Both the position numbers and the translations under genes were made by a program. Below the pieces are notes generated by a model. It saw nothing but the letters and a program-made list of their open reading frames with translations, searched no databases and was not told the origin of the DNA. A DNA stretch of 64,000 bases from Bacillus bingmayongensis (GTDB lineage Bacteria; Bacillota; Bacilli; Bacillales; Bacillaceae_G), in contig NZ_JH921517.1 in assembly GCF_000299035.1 (NCBI RefSeq), positions 113,317 through 177,316 on the forward strand, read 5' to 3'. Positions 21,316 to 32,193 of the stretch are shown one piece after another (the first letter of the stretch is position 1; each line of letters begins with the position of its first letter).

Positions 21316-21344
21316 TATACAAATAGTCGGAAAAACGCTAGAAT
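21316..21344 (+). promoter_or_regulatory. Promoter of tcdA
   Basis: TATACA (21316-21321), 17-base spacer, TAGAAT (21339-21344). It overlaps a 9-bp palindrome ATTTGTATA/TATACAAAT (21299-21324) that could be an operator. Confidence 0.5.
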
Positions 21345-21383
21345 ACATGGTAGACCATTTTTGTAATAGGGGTGTAGAGCTGA

Positions 21384-22151
21384 ATGTTACATCAATTTTC
21401 ACGTAATGAATTAGCCTTCGGAAAAGAAGGTCTTGAAATATTAAAAAATAGTACGGTAGGTATTTTAGGAATTGGCGGTGTAGGTTCGTTTGCAGCAGAA
21501 GCGTTAGCACGTTCTGGTGTAGGACGTCTTGTATTAGTTGATAAAGACGTTGTTGATATTACAAACGTTAACCGTCAAATCCATGCATTACTTTCTACTG
21601 TAGGACGTTCAAAAGTAGAATTAATGAAAGAGCGTATTGCCGATATTAATCCAGACTGTGAAGTCATTGGATTAGAAATGTTCTATACAGATGAGACATA
21701 CGAAGAGTTCTTTAAACATGGTTTAGACTTCGTAGTTGATGCATCAGATACAATTACGTTCAAGATTCATTTAATTAAACAATGCTTACGACGCAAAATT
21801 AAAATCATCTCAAGTATGGGTGCAGCAAACAAAATGGACCCAACTCGTTTCCGTATTGCGGATATTTCAAAAACACATACAGATCCAATTGCGAAAGTGA
21901 TTCGTACGAAGCTTCGTAAAGAAGGTATTAAAAAAGGTGTGAAAGTGGTATTCTCTGACGAAAACCCAATTGTAATTCGCGAAGAGGTTCGTAAAGAAAT
22001 CGTTCCAGACGAAAACGCAAAAATTCGTAAAGCGAAATTACCACCTTCCTCAAATGCGTTCGTACCATCTGTGGCCGGCTTGATTATGGCAAGCCACGTT
22101 GTACGTGAACGTTTGAAACATGTAGAAGTGAAGCGTGTGGGGCAAGAATAA
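21384..22151 (+). CDS. tcdA: tRNA threonylcarbamoyladenosine dehydratase
   Basis: E1-like enzyme that converts t6A37 of tRNA into its cyclic form. 255 residues. The ATP-binding Rossmann motif GIGGVGSFAAEALARSGVG (about 30-48) and the DKDVVDITNVNRQ segment are intact, followed by SSMGAANKMDPTRF. Corresponds to YrvM of B. subtilis, also downstream of aspS. Has its own promoter and terminator. Confidence 0.93.
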   Translation: MLHQFSRNELAFGKEGLEILKNSTVGILGIGGVGSFAAEALARSGVGRLVLVDKDVVDITNVNRQIHALLSTVGRSKVELMKERIADINPDCEVIGLEMFYTDETYEEFFKHGLDFVVDASDTITFKIHLIKQCLRRKIKIISSMGAANKMDPTRFRIADISKTHTDPIAKVIRTKLRKEGIKKGVKVVFSDENPIVIREEVRKEIVPDENAKIRKAKLPPSSNAFVPSVAGLIMASHVVRERLKHVEVKRVGQE

Positions 22152-22156
22152 GAGAT

Positions 22157-22193
22157 AAAAAGCGTATGTTCCAGTAGGGGCATACGCTTTTTT
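22157..22193 (+). terminator. Terminator after tcdA
   Basis: AGCGTATG / CATACGCT stem, 12-base loop, T-rich tail; A4 on the other side. Confidence 0.9.
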
Positions 22194-22399
22194 GTGACAG
22201 TAAAAATAAAAAAGGGAAAATCGAGTGAAGCAAATCCTGTTGTCTTAATAGGAGTAAGTAAATTGCATAAGAATATTATTATAAAAGATACTGATGAAAT
22301 AAATATGTTCCGCTGTTTTAAATATATGGTAATTTATGTTGAATTTTAATATAAACACTTACATTCAGTAGTAGAGCTTGTAATACATATCAATTGCTA

Positions 22400-22873
22400 T
22401 TAAGCAGTTATATTTCTTTTGACGGTTTTATTTATAATGATGGTAATAAGCGGTGTGCCGATAATGGTTGGAAGGAACCAAATAAGCAGTGTTGGAAACT
22501 CTTTTAATAGTGGTATTTTTGCTGCGTTTGTAATGAGTGTGGCGGTAATGATGCCGATATAAGAGCCTAACATCCCAGAAATGTGTGTAATAATCCAATT
22601 GTTCCATTTTATTTTAACAGCTGTATAGCCAAGTAATGCTAAACCGTAGGAGAAAAGGGCGATATAAAATAAATAGGCACTTTGTTCCCAGTGGAGGATC
22701 GCCAGAATAATAGCTGTTACAAATACAATTACATAAAAGCCATGATAAAGCTCACCAAAAATCGTATGAATACCTCGCCGTTTTAGAGCGAAACTAGAAA
22801 TTAGGCCGATTAGTAAAAAGATAAAGCCTGCGATAATATGAATGACTAAAAAGAACGGGAATAGGGGATGCAA
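22400..22873 (-). CDS. DUF2306-like integral membrane protein
   Basis: 157 residues with five hydrophobic helices. Helix 1 begins FFLVIHIIAGFIFLLIGLISS, and a conserved-looking GELYHGFYVIVF follows, with another histidine in WIITHISGMLGS. This histidine-in-helix pattern resembles DUF2306 proteins, but the match is by eye. No operon partner; 169 bases separate it from rsfA. The 206 bases downstream (22194-22399) hold nothing I can assign. Confidence 0.6.
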   Translation of the reverse strand: MHPLFPFFLVIHIIAGFIFLLIGLISSFALKRRGIHTIFGELYHGFYVIVFVTAIILAILHWEQSAYLFYIALFSYGLALLGYTAVKIKWNNWIITHISGMLGSYIGIITATLITNAAKIPLLKEFPTLLIWFLPTIIGTPLITIIINKTVKRNITA

Positions 22874-23006
22874 CTCCTTTCGTATTCGTTATATATGGTT
22901 GTAAAACAAAGAGAATGAAATATGTTTAAAAATAGTAATAATTTACAAAAACAATAAATTGTTTGAGGATTTTCTGAGGAAGAATGTAAAAGAGGGGGAC
23001 AGAAAT

Positions 23007-23039
23007 AGAAATGAGAATAGCCTAGCTACCCTCATTTCT
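23007..23039 (-). terminator. Possible terminator after rsfA
   Basis: Minus-strand stem AGAAATGAG / CTCATTTCT (9 bp) directly after the rsfA stop, followed by ATTTCTGTCC, which is only moderately T-rich. Confidence 0.45.
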
Positions 23040-23042
23040 ACT

Positions 23043-23693
23043 TCAGTTTTCTGCTGTATATATAATATCTAAATTCCCGTTCTGATCTGTTTTAAAGATA
23101 GGGGCAATTTGATCTTCTTGTTCATCTACTAGCACAAGTTTTCGAGCGCGGTCCATAATTCTAACAAGCATTGCATAATCTTCTTCGATTGCTTGTTGTT
23201 TTTTCGTTAAAGCTGCTAGTTTGACTTCTAGTTCGTCATTTCTTTTTTGTAAGGAGGCAAGCTTTGTATGCAAGTCTTCATTTTCAATTTGTATCTTTTC
23301 TAAGTGAGGATTATTGCTTCCTAAGTTTTGCAAGAATGAGATTACATCTTGCATTGTAAGAGAAGGTTTATTAGCAACAAGTTCTTCGGAAAATTCAGCA
23401 TCAATTACGATTTTCTTTTTTTGTTTTCGTTGTAATAGTTGCTCTTTTTCTACATTTGCTTCAGAACGCTTTAACTCTTTTCTTTGCTTCTTAGCAAGTT
23501 GTACAGCATCTTCATAATTTTGTCTAACTTCAGCATTCCAACGGAACCCACAAGCGGCAGAAGTACGGTTTAATTTGTCTCCAACTTCATCAAACGCTTT
23601 TAGTTGTGTGCTTCCTTGGCGAATATGTCGTAAAATGGTTTCTGCTAAAAGGAGATCGTCTTCTCCTGTCCATGCATCTTGGCGTGTTTTCAT
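23043..23693 (-). CDS. rsfA: RsfA family prespore transcription regulator
   Basis: 216 residues. The N-terminal Myb/SANT-like DNA-binding region ([42 protein letters not shown]) is the RsfA hallmark. The C-terminal half is a leucine/glutamate-rich coiled coil (about 125-185). RsfA tunes sigma-F-dependent genes in the forespore of B. subtilis. Lies 38 bases downstream of rarA on the same strand, with an 8-bp inverted repeat around its ribosome site (23694-23728). Confidence 0.88.
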   Translation of the reverse strand: MKTRQDAWTGEDDLLLAETILRHIRQGSTQLKAFDEVGDKLNRTSAACGFRWNAEVRQNYEDAVQLAKKQRKELKRSEANVEKEQLLQRKQKKKIVIDAEFSEELVANKPSLTMQDVISFLQNLGSNNPHLEKIQIENEDLHTKLASLQKRNDELEVKLAALTKKQQAIEEDYAMLVRIMDRARKLVLVDEQEDQIAPIFKTDQNGNLDIIYTAEN

Positions 23694-23728
23694 AAGCGAA
23701 ACCTCCCGTAATCATGTCGTTTTCGCTT
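23694..23728 (-). promoter_or_regulatory. Inverted repeat around the rsfA ribosome site
   Basis: AAGCGAAA (23694-23701) and TTTCGCTT (23721-23728) are exact complements, and the minus-strand ribosome site GGGAGG sits in the 19-base loop between them. Possible translation-control hairpin. Confidence 0.4.
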
Positions 23729-23731
23729 AGA

Positions 23732-25018
23732 TTACCCCTTTGGTTTACTTTTATGCGAACTTTGCAATCTTTCATATACAGTTGAAAGTGCCTGCTCAAA
23801 TTTCCCAGTCGTTTTCGGTTTATAATATTGTTTGTTTTTTATTTTGTCTGGTAAGTATTGCTGCTGTACCCAACCGTTTGGATAATCGTGTGGATACAAG
23901 TATCCGATGCCTCTACCCAGTGCTTCAGCACCTTTATAGTGACTATCTTTTAAATGACTTGGTACATCACCTGTTTGCCCGTTTCGTAAGTCGTGAAGTG
24001 CTGCATCAAGCGCCTTGTATGCTGAATTCGACTTTGGAGAAAGGCAAAGCTCAATAACTGCATTGGCAAGCGGAATGCGAGCTTCTGGAAACCCAACGCG
24101 TTCAGCCGATTCAATCGCAGCGAGTGTACGCGGTCCAGCTTGTGGGCTAGCAAGTCCAATATCTTCATATGCCATAATGAGCAGTCTTCTTCCGATACTT
24201 TGCAAATCGCCAGCTTCAATAAGGCGCGCTAAATAATGAAGTGCAGCATTCACATCACTTCCGCGCACTGACTTTTGAAAAGCAGATAGGACGTCATAAT
24301 GAGCATCTCCGCCCTTATCATGAACAAAGCTTTTTTTCTGTAAACATTCTTCAGCAATTTCTAATGTGATTTCAGCGGTTTGATCGTCTGTTGTAAAGCT
24401 AGATAAAACAGCAAGTTCAAGCGCATTATAAGCAGAGCGCATATCTCCACCAGAGGCATTTGCAAAGTGACGCAGTGCTTCATCTGTAACAGTTACATGA
24501 TATTCACCTAAACCTTTTTCTTTATCTTCAAGCGCTCGTTTTAAGCCAATTAAAATATCATCTTCTGTTAGTGCGTGTAGTTCAAAGATTTGGCATCGGC
24601 TCCGAATAGCAGAGTTAATCGCATGGAATGGATTGCTCGTTGTTGCTCCAATTAATGTAAGAAGTCCGCTCTCTAAATGTGGTAAAAGGAAGTCTTGTTT
24701 TGCTTTATCTAAGCGATGGACCTCATCTAAAATTAAAACAAGGTGGCGATGCATTTTTGCTTCTTGCACGACAACTTCCATATCCTTTTTATTATGAGTA
24801 ACAGCATTTAATAGACGAAAGGGCGTTCCTGTACTGCCAGCAATTGCACTAGCGATTGATGTTTTTCCAGTTCCGGGTGGACCGTACAAAATCATCGATT
24901 GGAAATGGTTCGCCTGGACCATTCGCCATAAAATTTTCCCTTCACCAACTAAATGCTCTTGCCCAATTATTTCTTTAATGTTTGTCGGACGCATTCGGTG
25001 TGCGAGTGGTTGTTTCAT
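23732..25018 (-). CDS. rarA: Replication-associated recombination protein RarA (MgsA)
   Basis: AAA+ ATPase of the clamp-loader/WRNIP1 type acting at stalled forks. 428 residues. Walker A YGPPGTGKT at 45-53, Walker B LILDEVHRLD, sensor IGATTSNPFHAIN, then the tetramerisation domain with RRLLIMAYEDIGLASPQA. Ends KSKPKG. Upstream of rsfA on the same strand and divergent from cymR. Confidence 0.95.
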   Translation of the reverse strand: MKQPLAHRMRPTNIKEIIGQEHLVGEGKILWRMVQANHFQSMILYGPPGTGKTSIASAIAGSTGTPFRLLNAVTHNKKDMEVVVQEAKMHRHLVLILDEVHRLDKAKQDFLLPHLESGLLTLIGATTSNPFHAINSAIRSRCQIFELHALTEDDILIGLKRALEDKEKGLGEYHVTVTDEALRHFANASGGDMRSAYNALELAVLSSFTTDDQTAEITLEIAEECLQKKSFVHDKGGDAHYDVLSAFQKSVRGSDVNAALHYLARLIEAGDLQSIGRRLLIMAYEDIGLASPQAGPRTLAAIESAERVGFPEARIPLANAVIELCLSPKSNSAYKALDAALHDLRNGQTGDVPSHLKDSHYKGAEALGRGIGYLYPHDYPNGWVQQQYLPDKIKNKQYYKPKTTGKFEQALSTVYERLQSSHKSKPKG

Positions 25019-25183
25019 TGTAACCGTCTCCCTTAATATATAATCTCATTCTATGGTAACATCTTTTGGATGGAAAATTGAAATATGATGCTGTGCAATT
25101 ATAAAGAATCTGAGATAATATTTTCAATTTTCTTTTAATTGTAATAATTTCCGAGTTTTTCAATACGAATTTGTGTTATCATT

Positions 25184-25212
25184 TTGATACACAAGTTGAA
25201 ATTTCTTATAAT
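25184..25212 (+). promoter_or_regulatory. Sigma-A promoter of cymR
   Basis: TTGATA (25184-25189), 17-base spacer, perfect TATAAT (25207-25212). It lies in the 302-base rarA-cymR gap, in which I see no other gene. The leader to cymR is about 100 nt. Confidence 0.7.
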
Positions 25213-25320
25213 ACTATATTATGCTATAATTTCATAGGATTTTGATTTTTACATTGTGTTCTTCTTACGAATAAAGATTTAACTAATAGAAGTGAAATTT
25301 TGAAAAGAGGTGCGAAATAG

Positions 25321-25737
25321 ATGAAAATTTCAACGAAAGGCCGTTACGGCTTAACAATTATGATTGATCTTGCGAAAAAGTTTGGTGAAGGTCCGATTTC
25401 TTTAAAATCAATTGCGCAGGCACATGATCTATCTGAACATTACTTAGAGCAATTAATCTCTCCACTTCGTAACGCTCGTCTTGTAAAAAGTACGCGTGGT
25501 GCATATGGTGGTTACGTATTATCTGACCAACCAGCTAACATTACAGCTGGCGATGTAATCCGTGTTTTAGAAGGTCCGATTAGCGTTGTTGAAATGATAG
25601 AAGAGGAAGAACCAGCGCAACGCCAGTTATGGATGCGTGTTCGTGATGCAGTACAAGAAGTATTAGATAGTACAACTTTAGAAGATTTAGTACGCTATGA
25701 GGAAGAAAATCATGGGGGTTATATGTTTTACATTTAA
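25321..25737 (+). CDS. cymR: Cysteine metabolism repressor CymR (Rrf2 family)
   Basis: 138-residue winged-helix regulator: MKISTKGRYGLTIMIDLA at the N-terminus, recognition region ISLKSIAQAHDLSEHYLEQLISPLRNARLVKSTRGAYGGY. It lacks the three cysteines that bind Fe-S in IscR, as expected for CymR, which senses O-acetylserine through CysK. In B. subtilis it represses yrrT-mtnN-mccAB-yrhC; that operon is at 46557-50048 here. The desulfurase gene follows after 35 bases. Confidence 0.93.
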   Translation: MKISTKGRYGLTIMIDLAKKFGEGPISLKSIAQAHDLSEHYLEQLISPLRNARLVKSTRGAYGGYVLSDQPANITAGDVIRVLEGPISVVEMIEEEEPAQRQLWMRVRDAVQEVLDSTTLEDLVRYEEENHGGYMFYI

Positions 25738-25772
25738 TTCCTTGTGAAACGATTTGGAAAGAAGGAGATCTT

Positions 25773-28050
<2,278 letters not shown>

Positions 28051-28054
28051 AAAT

Positions 28055-28095
28055 GAGGAGCCTCTGCCGATTAGCGGTCAGAGGTTTCTTTTTTA
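28055..28095 (+). terminator. Terminator after mnmA
   Basis: CCTCTG / CAGAGG stem extended by imperfect pairs, 12-base loop, TTTCTTTTTT tail. Confidence 0.75.
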
Positions 28096-28162
28096 AAAGA
28101 GCGAATTTTTGTTCGCTCGGAAAATAGATTCTTTGTTATAATTTGTTGTAGAGGTGAAGAAC

Positions 28163-28822
28163 ATGTCAAATAAGCTTGAAGCAGGCATTCAATATATGCA
28201 AGAAGGAAACTGGGAAGAAGCAACTAAAAATTTTACAGAGGCAATTGAAGAAAATCCGAAAGATGCACTTGGATACATTAACTTCGCGAATTTATTAGAT
28301 GTGTTAGGCGATAGCGAGCGTGCGATTTTATTTTATAAACGCGCATTAGAACTAGATGAAAAATCAGCTACCGCCTATTATGGTCTTGGAAGCATATATT
28401 ATGGACAAGAGCAATTTACAGAAGCAAAAGCTGCATTTGAGCAAGCAATGCAAGCTGGATTACAATCAGCTGATGTGACATTTATGCTTGGGATTACGTA
28501 TGTACAGCTTGGAAATGATCGTCTTGCACTACCATTTTTACAAAGAGCAACTGAATTAGATAGGGCAGATGTAGAAGCTGTATTCCAATGCGGATTATGT
28601 TTTGCGCGATTAGAACATATTCAGGAAGCGAAACCTTATTTTGAAAAGGTTTTACAAATGGATGAAGAACATGCAGATGCGTATTATAATTTAGGTGTTG
28701 CATACGTATTTGAGGAAAATAATGAGAAAGCACTTGCTCTATTTAAGAAGGCGACTGAAATTCAACCAGATCACTTTTTAGCAGGGAATGGCATTCGTTT
28801 ATTAGAGCAAGAAGGTGAATAA
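28163..28822 (+). CDS. Tetratricopeptide repeat protein (YrrB-like)
   Basis: 219 residues made of about six TPR units (for example AIEENPKDALGYINFANLLDVLGD, ALELDEKSATAYYGLGSIYYGQ, VLQMDEEHADAYYNLGVAYVFE). The ATG at 28163 follows GAGGTG; the GTG at 28154 is part of that site. A protein-protein scaffold; partner unknown. B. subtilis yrrB occupies the same place between mnmA and recD2. Confidence 0.85.
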   Translation: MSNKLEAGIQYMQEGNWEEATKNFTEAIEENPKDALGYINFANLLDVLGDSERAILFYKRALELDEKSATAYYGLGSIYYGQEQFTEAKAAFEQAMQAGLQSADVTFMLGITYVQLGNDRLALPFLQRATELDRADVEAVFQCGLCFARLEHIQEAKPYFEKVLQMDEEHADAYYNLGVAYVFEENNEKALALFKKATEIQPDHFLAGNGIRLLEQEGE

Positions 28823-28830
28823 AAATTTAT

Positions 28831-28908
28831 GCTTTAACGCGCAGTTACCCTCCATCTAATATTCAGTAGAGAGGTGGGGGCTGTACTGCTCGTTAGAGTG
28901 AGAAAAAC
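28831..28908 (+). repeat. Interspersed repeat copy (hairpin element)
   Basis: GCTTTAACGCGCAGTTACCC at the left and GGTGGGGGCTGTACTGCTCG at the right pair imperfectly across a central CTCC/GGTGGGGG stem. It is related to 37413-37565 and to the short copy at 6953-6996. It fills most of the gap between the TPR gene and recD2. Confidence 0.55.
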
Positions 28909-28925
28909 CGGAAAGGAGAGGAACG

Positions 28926-31262
28926 ATGGGGAATCAACATGCAATGGATTTGTTTGAGGAAGAGCAAAAATTTATAAAAGCACAAGTTCTTCATACCATT
29001 TTCCACAACGAAGAAAACCTCTATTCCGTTGTCAGTATGAAAATCATTGAAACAAATGAAACATATGACGAAAAAAAAGTGATGATAAATGGTCACTTTC
29101 CCCGTATGCATGAAGATGAAGTATTTACATTAACAGGGCATTTTAAAGACCACCCAAAGTATGGAAAGCAATATTTAGTTGAAACATTTAAAAAAGAACT
29201 GCCCCAAACCAAAACAGGTATGGTGCAATATTTAGCAAGTGATTTATTTAAAGGAATCGGGAAGAGAACAGCAGAAAAGATTGTTGATCATCTCGGGGAA
29301 CATGCGATTTCTAAAATTATGGACGACCCAGCTGCATTAGAAGGTATTGTAAACAAGCAGAAAGCGCAAGAAATTTATGACACAATTATTGAACACCAAG
29401 GTCTTGAAAAAGTCATGAGCTTTTTAAATGGTTATGGTTTTGGGACGAAGCTCTCGATTAAGATTTATCAGCAGTATAAAGAAATGACGCTAGAAGTCAT
29501 TCGAAACAATCCTTATCAGCTTATTGAGGAAGTAGATGGTATTGGGTTTGGAAGAGCGGATGATATAGGAAGGGCGCTTGGGATATCAGGGAATCATAAT
29601 GACCGTGTGCGGGCCGGATGTTTCTATACGCTAGAAAACGTTTCGCTGCAAGAGGGGCATGTTTATATGGAAAAGGGGCAGCTTGTTCGAGAAACCGTGT
29701 CGCTTTTAAATAATCAAGAGGGCGCTGTGACGGAAGAAGATATTTTGCAATGCGTTGAAATGATGCAAGGTGAAGGGAAAGTTATTATCGAAGAGGAGCG
29801 CGTTTATTTAGCTTCATTATTTTATTCTGAAAAGGGTGTTGTTAAATCGATTCGTCGTTTGATGAATCAAGAAGAGACGCCTTCATTCCCTGAAGCAGAA
29901 GTGCTATTAACATTAGGGAAAATTGAAGAGCAATTGAAAGTACAGTATGCGCCGCTTCAGCAAGAGGCGATTCAAACTGCGCTTCATAAACCGATGATGC
30001 TATTAACCGGTGGACCTGGTACAGGGAAGACAACCGTTATTAAAGGAATCGTCGAAATGTATGCTTCATTGCATGGTTTATCATTAAATCCGAAAGATTA
30101 TAGTGACGATAACCCGTTTCCGATTCTATTAACAGCTCCGACAGGTCGAGCTGCGAAGCGAATGAGTGAGTCAACAGGGCTTCCTGCTTGTACAATTCAT
30201 CGTTTACTTGGCTGGACGCCAGAAGGGTCTTTCCAGCGGAATGAAACAGATCCTGTACAAGGGAAATTACTTATTATCGATGAGTTTTCAATGGTTGATA
30301 TTTGGCTAGCGAATCAATTGTTTAAATCGTTACCAACAAACATTCAAGTTATTGTTGTAGGTGATGAAGATCAATTGCCGTCTGTAGGACCTGGACAAGT
30401 ATTGAAAGATTTATTAGATGCTGGCGCTATTCCGACAGTGAAGTTAACAGAAATTTATCGTCAAGCAGAAGGGTCATCCGTTATTCAACTTGCCCATGCG
30501 ATAAAAAAAGGTACGTTGCCACCAGACTTAGCGCAAAATAAAAAAGACCGTTCGTTTATTGGTTGTTCAAGCGCTCAAATTGTTGAGGTTGTAAAGCAAG
30601 TGTGTGAAAACGCAAAAACGAAAGGGTTTAGCGCAAGAGATGTACAAGTGTTAGCGCCTATGTATCGAGGTCCGGCAGGAATTAATGTGTTAAATGAGGC
30701 ACTCCAAGAAGTGTTTAATCCAAAAAAAGAAAAGAGTAGAGAAATTGCCTACGGTGATGTTGTGTATCGAACAGGTGATAAAGTGCTGCAACTCGTAAAC
30801 CAACCAGAAAGCCAAGTGTTTAATGGCGATATTGGAGAAATTGTTTCTGTATTTTATGCAAAGGAAAATGTGGAAAAACAGGATATGGTTGTTGTTTCAT
30901 TTGATGGGATTGAAGTAACGTATATAAAGCCGGATTTAAATCAAATTACACATGCGTATTGCTGCTCGATTCATAAGTCACAGGGAAGTGAATTCCCAAT
31001 TGTAATTATGCCGATTGTAAAGAGCTATTACCGCATGCTTCGCCGTAATTTAATTTATACAGGTATTACGAGAAGTAAAAAGTTTTTAATTATTTGCGGG
31101 GAAGAAGTCGCTTTTCAATCGGGTGTGAACCGTCTTGATGATTCAATGCGGCAAACGACGTTAGCTAGTCGCCTACAGGAGTCGCAAGGAGAAGTGCAAA
31201 TGGTTACGATTGATGGCCAGGAGATGGATGTGGAAAATATTTCACCGTATGATTTTATGTAG
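28926..31262 (+). CDS. recD2: ATP-dependent 5'-3' DNA helicase RecD2
   Basis: SF1B helicase for replication-fork maintenance and repair, not part of a RecBC complex. 778 residues. The N-terminal extension with HhH elements (LFKGIGKRTAEKIVDHLGEHA, EEVDGIGFGRADDIGRALG) marks it as RecD2. Helicase motifs: LLTGGPGTGKTT (I), LLIIDEFSMVD (II), VVGDEDQLPSVGPG (III), and AYCCSIHKSQGSEFP (V). AGGAGAGGAACG precedes the ATG. Confidence 0.96.
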   Translation: MGNQHAMDLFEEEQKFIKAQVLHTIFHNEENLYSVVSMKIIETNETYDEKKVMINGHFPRMHEDEVFTLTGHFKDHPKYGKQYLVETFKKELPQTKTGMVQYLASDLFKGIGKRTAEKIVDHLGEHAISKIMDDPAALEGIVNKQKAQEIYDTIIEHQGLEKVMSFLNGYGFGTKLSIKIYQQYKEMTLEVIRNNPYQLIEEVDGIGFGRADDIGRALGISGNHNDRVRAGCFYTLENVSLQEGHVYMEKGQLVRETVSLLNNQEGAVTEEDILQCVEMMQGEGKVIIEEERVYLASLFYSEKGVVKSIRRLMNQEETPSFPEAEVLLTLGKIEEQLKVQYAPLQQEAIQTALHKPMMLLTGGPGTGKTTVIKGIVEMYASLHGLSLNPKDYSDDNPFPILLTAPTGRAAKRMSESTGLPACTIHRLLGWTPEGSFQRNETDPVQGKLLIIDEFSMVDIWLANQLFKSLPTNIQVIVVGDEDQLPSVGPGQVLKDLLDAGAIPTVKLTEIYRQAEGSSVIQLAHAIKKGTLPPDLAQNKKDRSFIGCSSAQIVEVVKQVCENAKTKGFSARDVQVLAPMYRGPAGINVLNEALQEVFNPKKEKSREIAYGDVVYRTGDKVLQLVNQPESQVFNGDIGEIVSVFYAKENVEKQDMVVVSFDGIEVTYIKPDLNQITHAYCCSIHKSQGSEFPIVIMPIVKSYYRMLRRNLIYTGITRSKKFLIICGEEVAFQSGVNRLDDSMRQTTLASRLQESQGEVQMVTIDGQEMDVENISPYDFM

Positions 31263-31403
31263 CAAGGTGAGATTATATAGTGAACCTTTCAACGCATATA
31301 ACGTTATTTTGAAAGTGTAAGGCAGTTCTAGTATGTATAAATGAATGCAGTTTGGACATAATGGCGAATAGAATCTGGGAGACTGTAAGGAGATGAAAGC
31401 CAT

Positions 31404-31592
31404 ATGTTCAGTTGTCCAAATTGCAAAGGGAAAGACATTGGAAAAATAGGTGTCAACCAATTTTATTGTTGGAATTGTTACATTGAATTATCGGTTTCAA
31501 AGGGGAAAATCCATACGCATCAAGTAGAAGAAGATGGTTCGCTTAGTTCTCTTGATGATTTATTTGATGAGAATGAAAGAACCATCGGATAA
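31404..31592 (+). CDS. Small zinc-ribbon-like protein
   Basis: 62 residues with CPNCKGKDIGKIGVNQFYCWNC, two CxxC pairs spaced like a zinc ribbon, and an acidic C-terminus (DLFDENERTIG). Start ATG follows AAGGAGATGAAAGCC. Function unknown; the next small gene is 18 bases downstream and probably co-transcribed. Confidence 0.75.
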   Translation: MFSCPNCKGKDIGKIGVNQFYCWNCYIELSVSKGKIHTHQVEEDGSLSSLDDLFDENERTIG

Positions 31593-31610
31593 TCAAAAGG
31601 GGGATTTACT

Positions 31611-31739
31611 TTGAACGTACGCAATTCATTAATCGCATTAGGTATTGGAGCTGCGGCTTATCAATATGCACGTAAACAAGATATGTTTTCAAAGCGCAAT
31701 ATGAAAAGAGCGCGTAAAATGATGAGGTCCTATTTATAA
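31611..31739 (+). CDS. DUF3918-like 42-residue protein
   Basis: TTG start after AAAAGGGGGA (31596-31605). The product begins MNVRNSLIALGIGAAAYQYA and ends KRARKMMRSYL, a hydrophobic glycine/alanine N-terminal stretch and a strongly basic tail. The pattern matches small Bacillus proteins of the YrzQ/DUF3918 type as I recall them. Function unknown. Supported by the strong ribosome site and the terminator 30 bases after its stop. Confidence 0.75.
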   Translation: MNVRNSLIALGIGAAAYQYARKQDMFSKRNMKRARKMMRSYL

Positions 31740-31767
31740 TCGTTTCTATAAAGTGTTGTTAAAATGT

Positions 31768-31798
31768 AAAAACTCCCTTATTATTAGGGAGTTTTTTT
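31768..31798 (+). terminator. Terminator after the 42-residue gene
   Basis: AACTCCCT / AGGGAGTT stem, TATTATT-type loop, T7 tail. Confidence 0.92.
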
Positions 31799-32009
31799 AT
31801 GTGCTTGTATATAGATAAAAAAGTCCAATCTCAGAAAAAAGATAAGAAAGTCCATAACATCCGATTCCGAGAACCCCGTAATACCACAGCTGTTTCGCAC
31901 GTTCTTTTCGCGAAGAACGAATGAAGAATCCTTTCCAAATACCAAACCCGATACAGATCCATTCTAGTATCATGAAAAACGCTGAAAGAATTAACATGAA
32001 CCCAACCAT
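31797..32009 (-). CDS. Hypothetical small membrane protein
   Basis: 70 residues from the ATG (complement of 32007-32009), preceded by GAGGAGGAAT; an in-frame GTG 15 bases earlier overlaps that site. Two or three hydrophobic segments (MVGFMLILSAFFMILEWICIGFGIW; YYGVLGIGCYGLSYLFSEIGLFYLY) flank a basic loop SSRKERAKQ. No family recognised. Divergent from the AI-2E gene. Confidence 0.6.
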   Translation of the reverse strand: MVGFMLILSAFFMILEWICIGFGIWKGFFIRSSRKERAKQLWYYGVLGIGCYGLSYLFSEIGLFYLYTST

Positions 32010-32193
32010 TTTATTCCTCCTCACTTATGTGCGAGCTGGCTTACATGCTTGTCCGTATGATGTTAAATATATGTAAGTTTTTTAAAAACAGTATGGTCTG
32101 CATGAAAATATTTTAGTCCAGTAATTTTTTTTAAAGTTTTACACATAACCTTCTCTATTTCTTTTCAAAATAAGGGCAGAGGAGGTTTTTCGT

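Noticed and set aside
22194-22349. Open frame of 51 codons starting GTG in the tcdA-DUF2306 gap
   Set aside because: The start lies at the end of the tcdA terminator without a ribosome site, and the product resembles nothing I know; at most a gene remnant.
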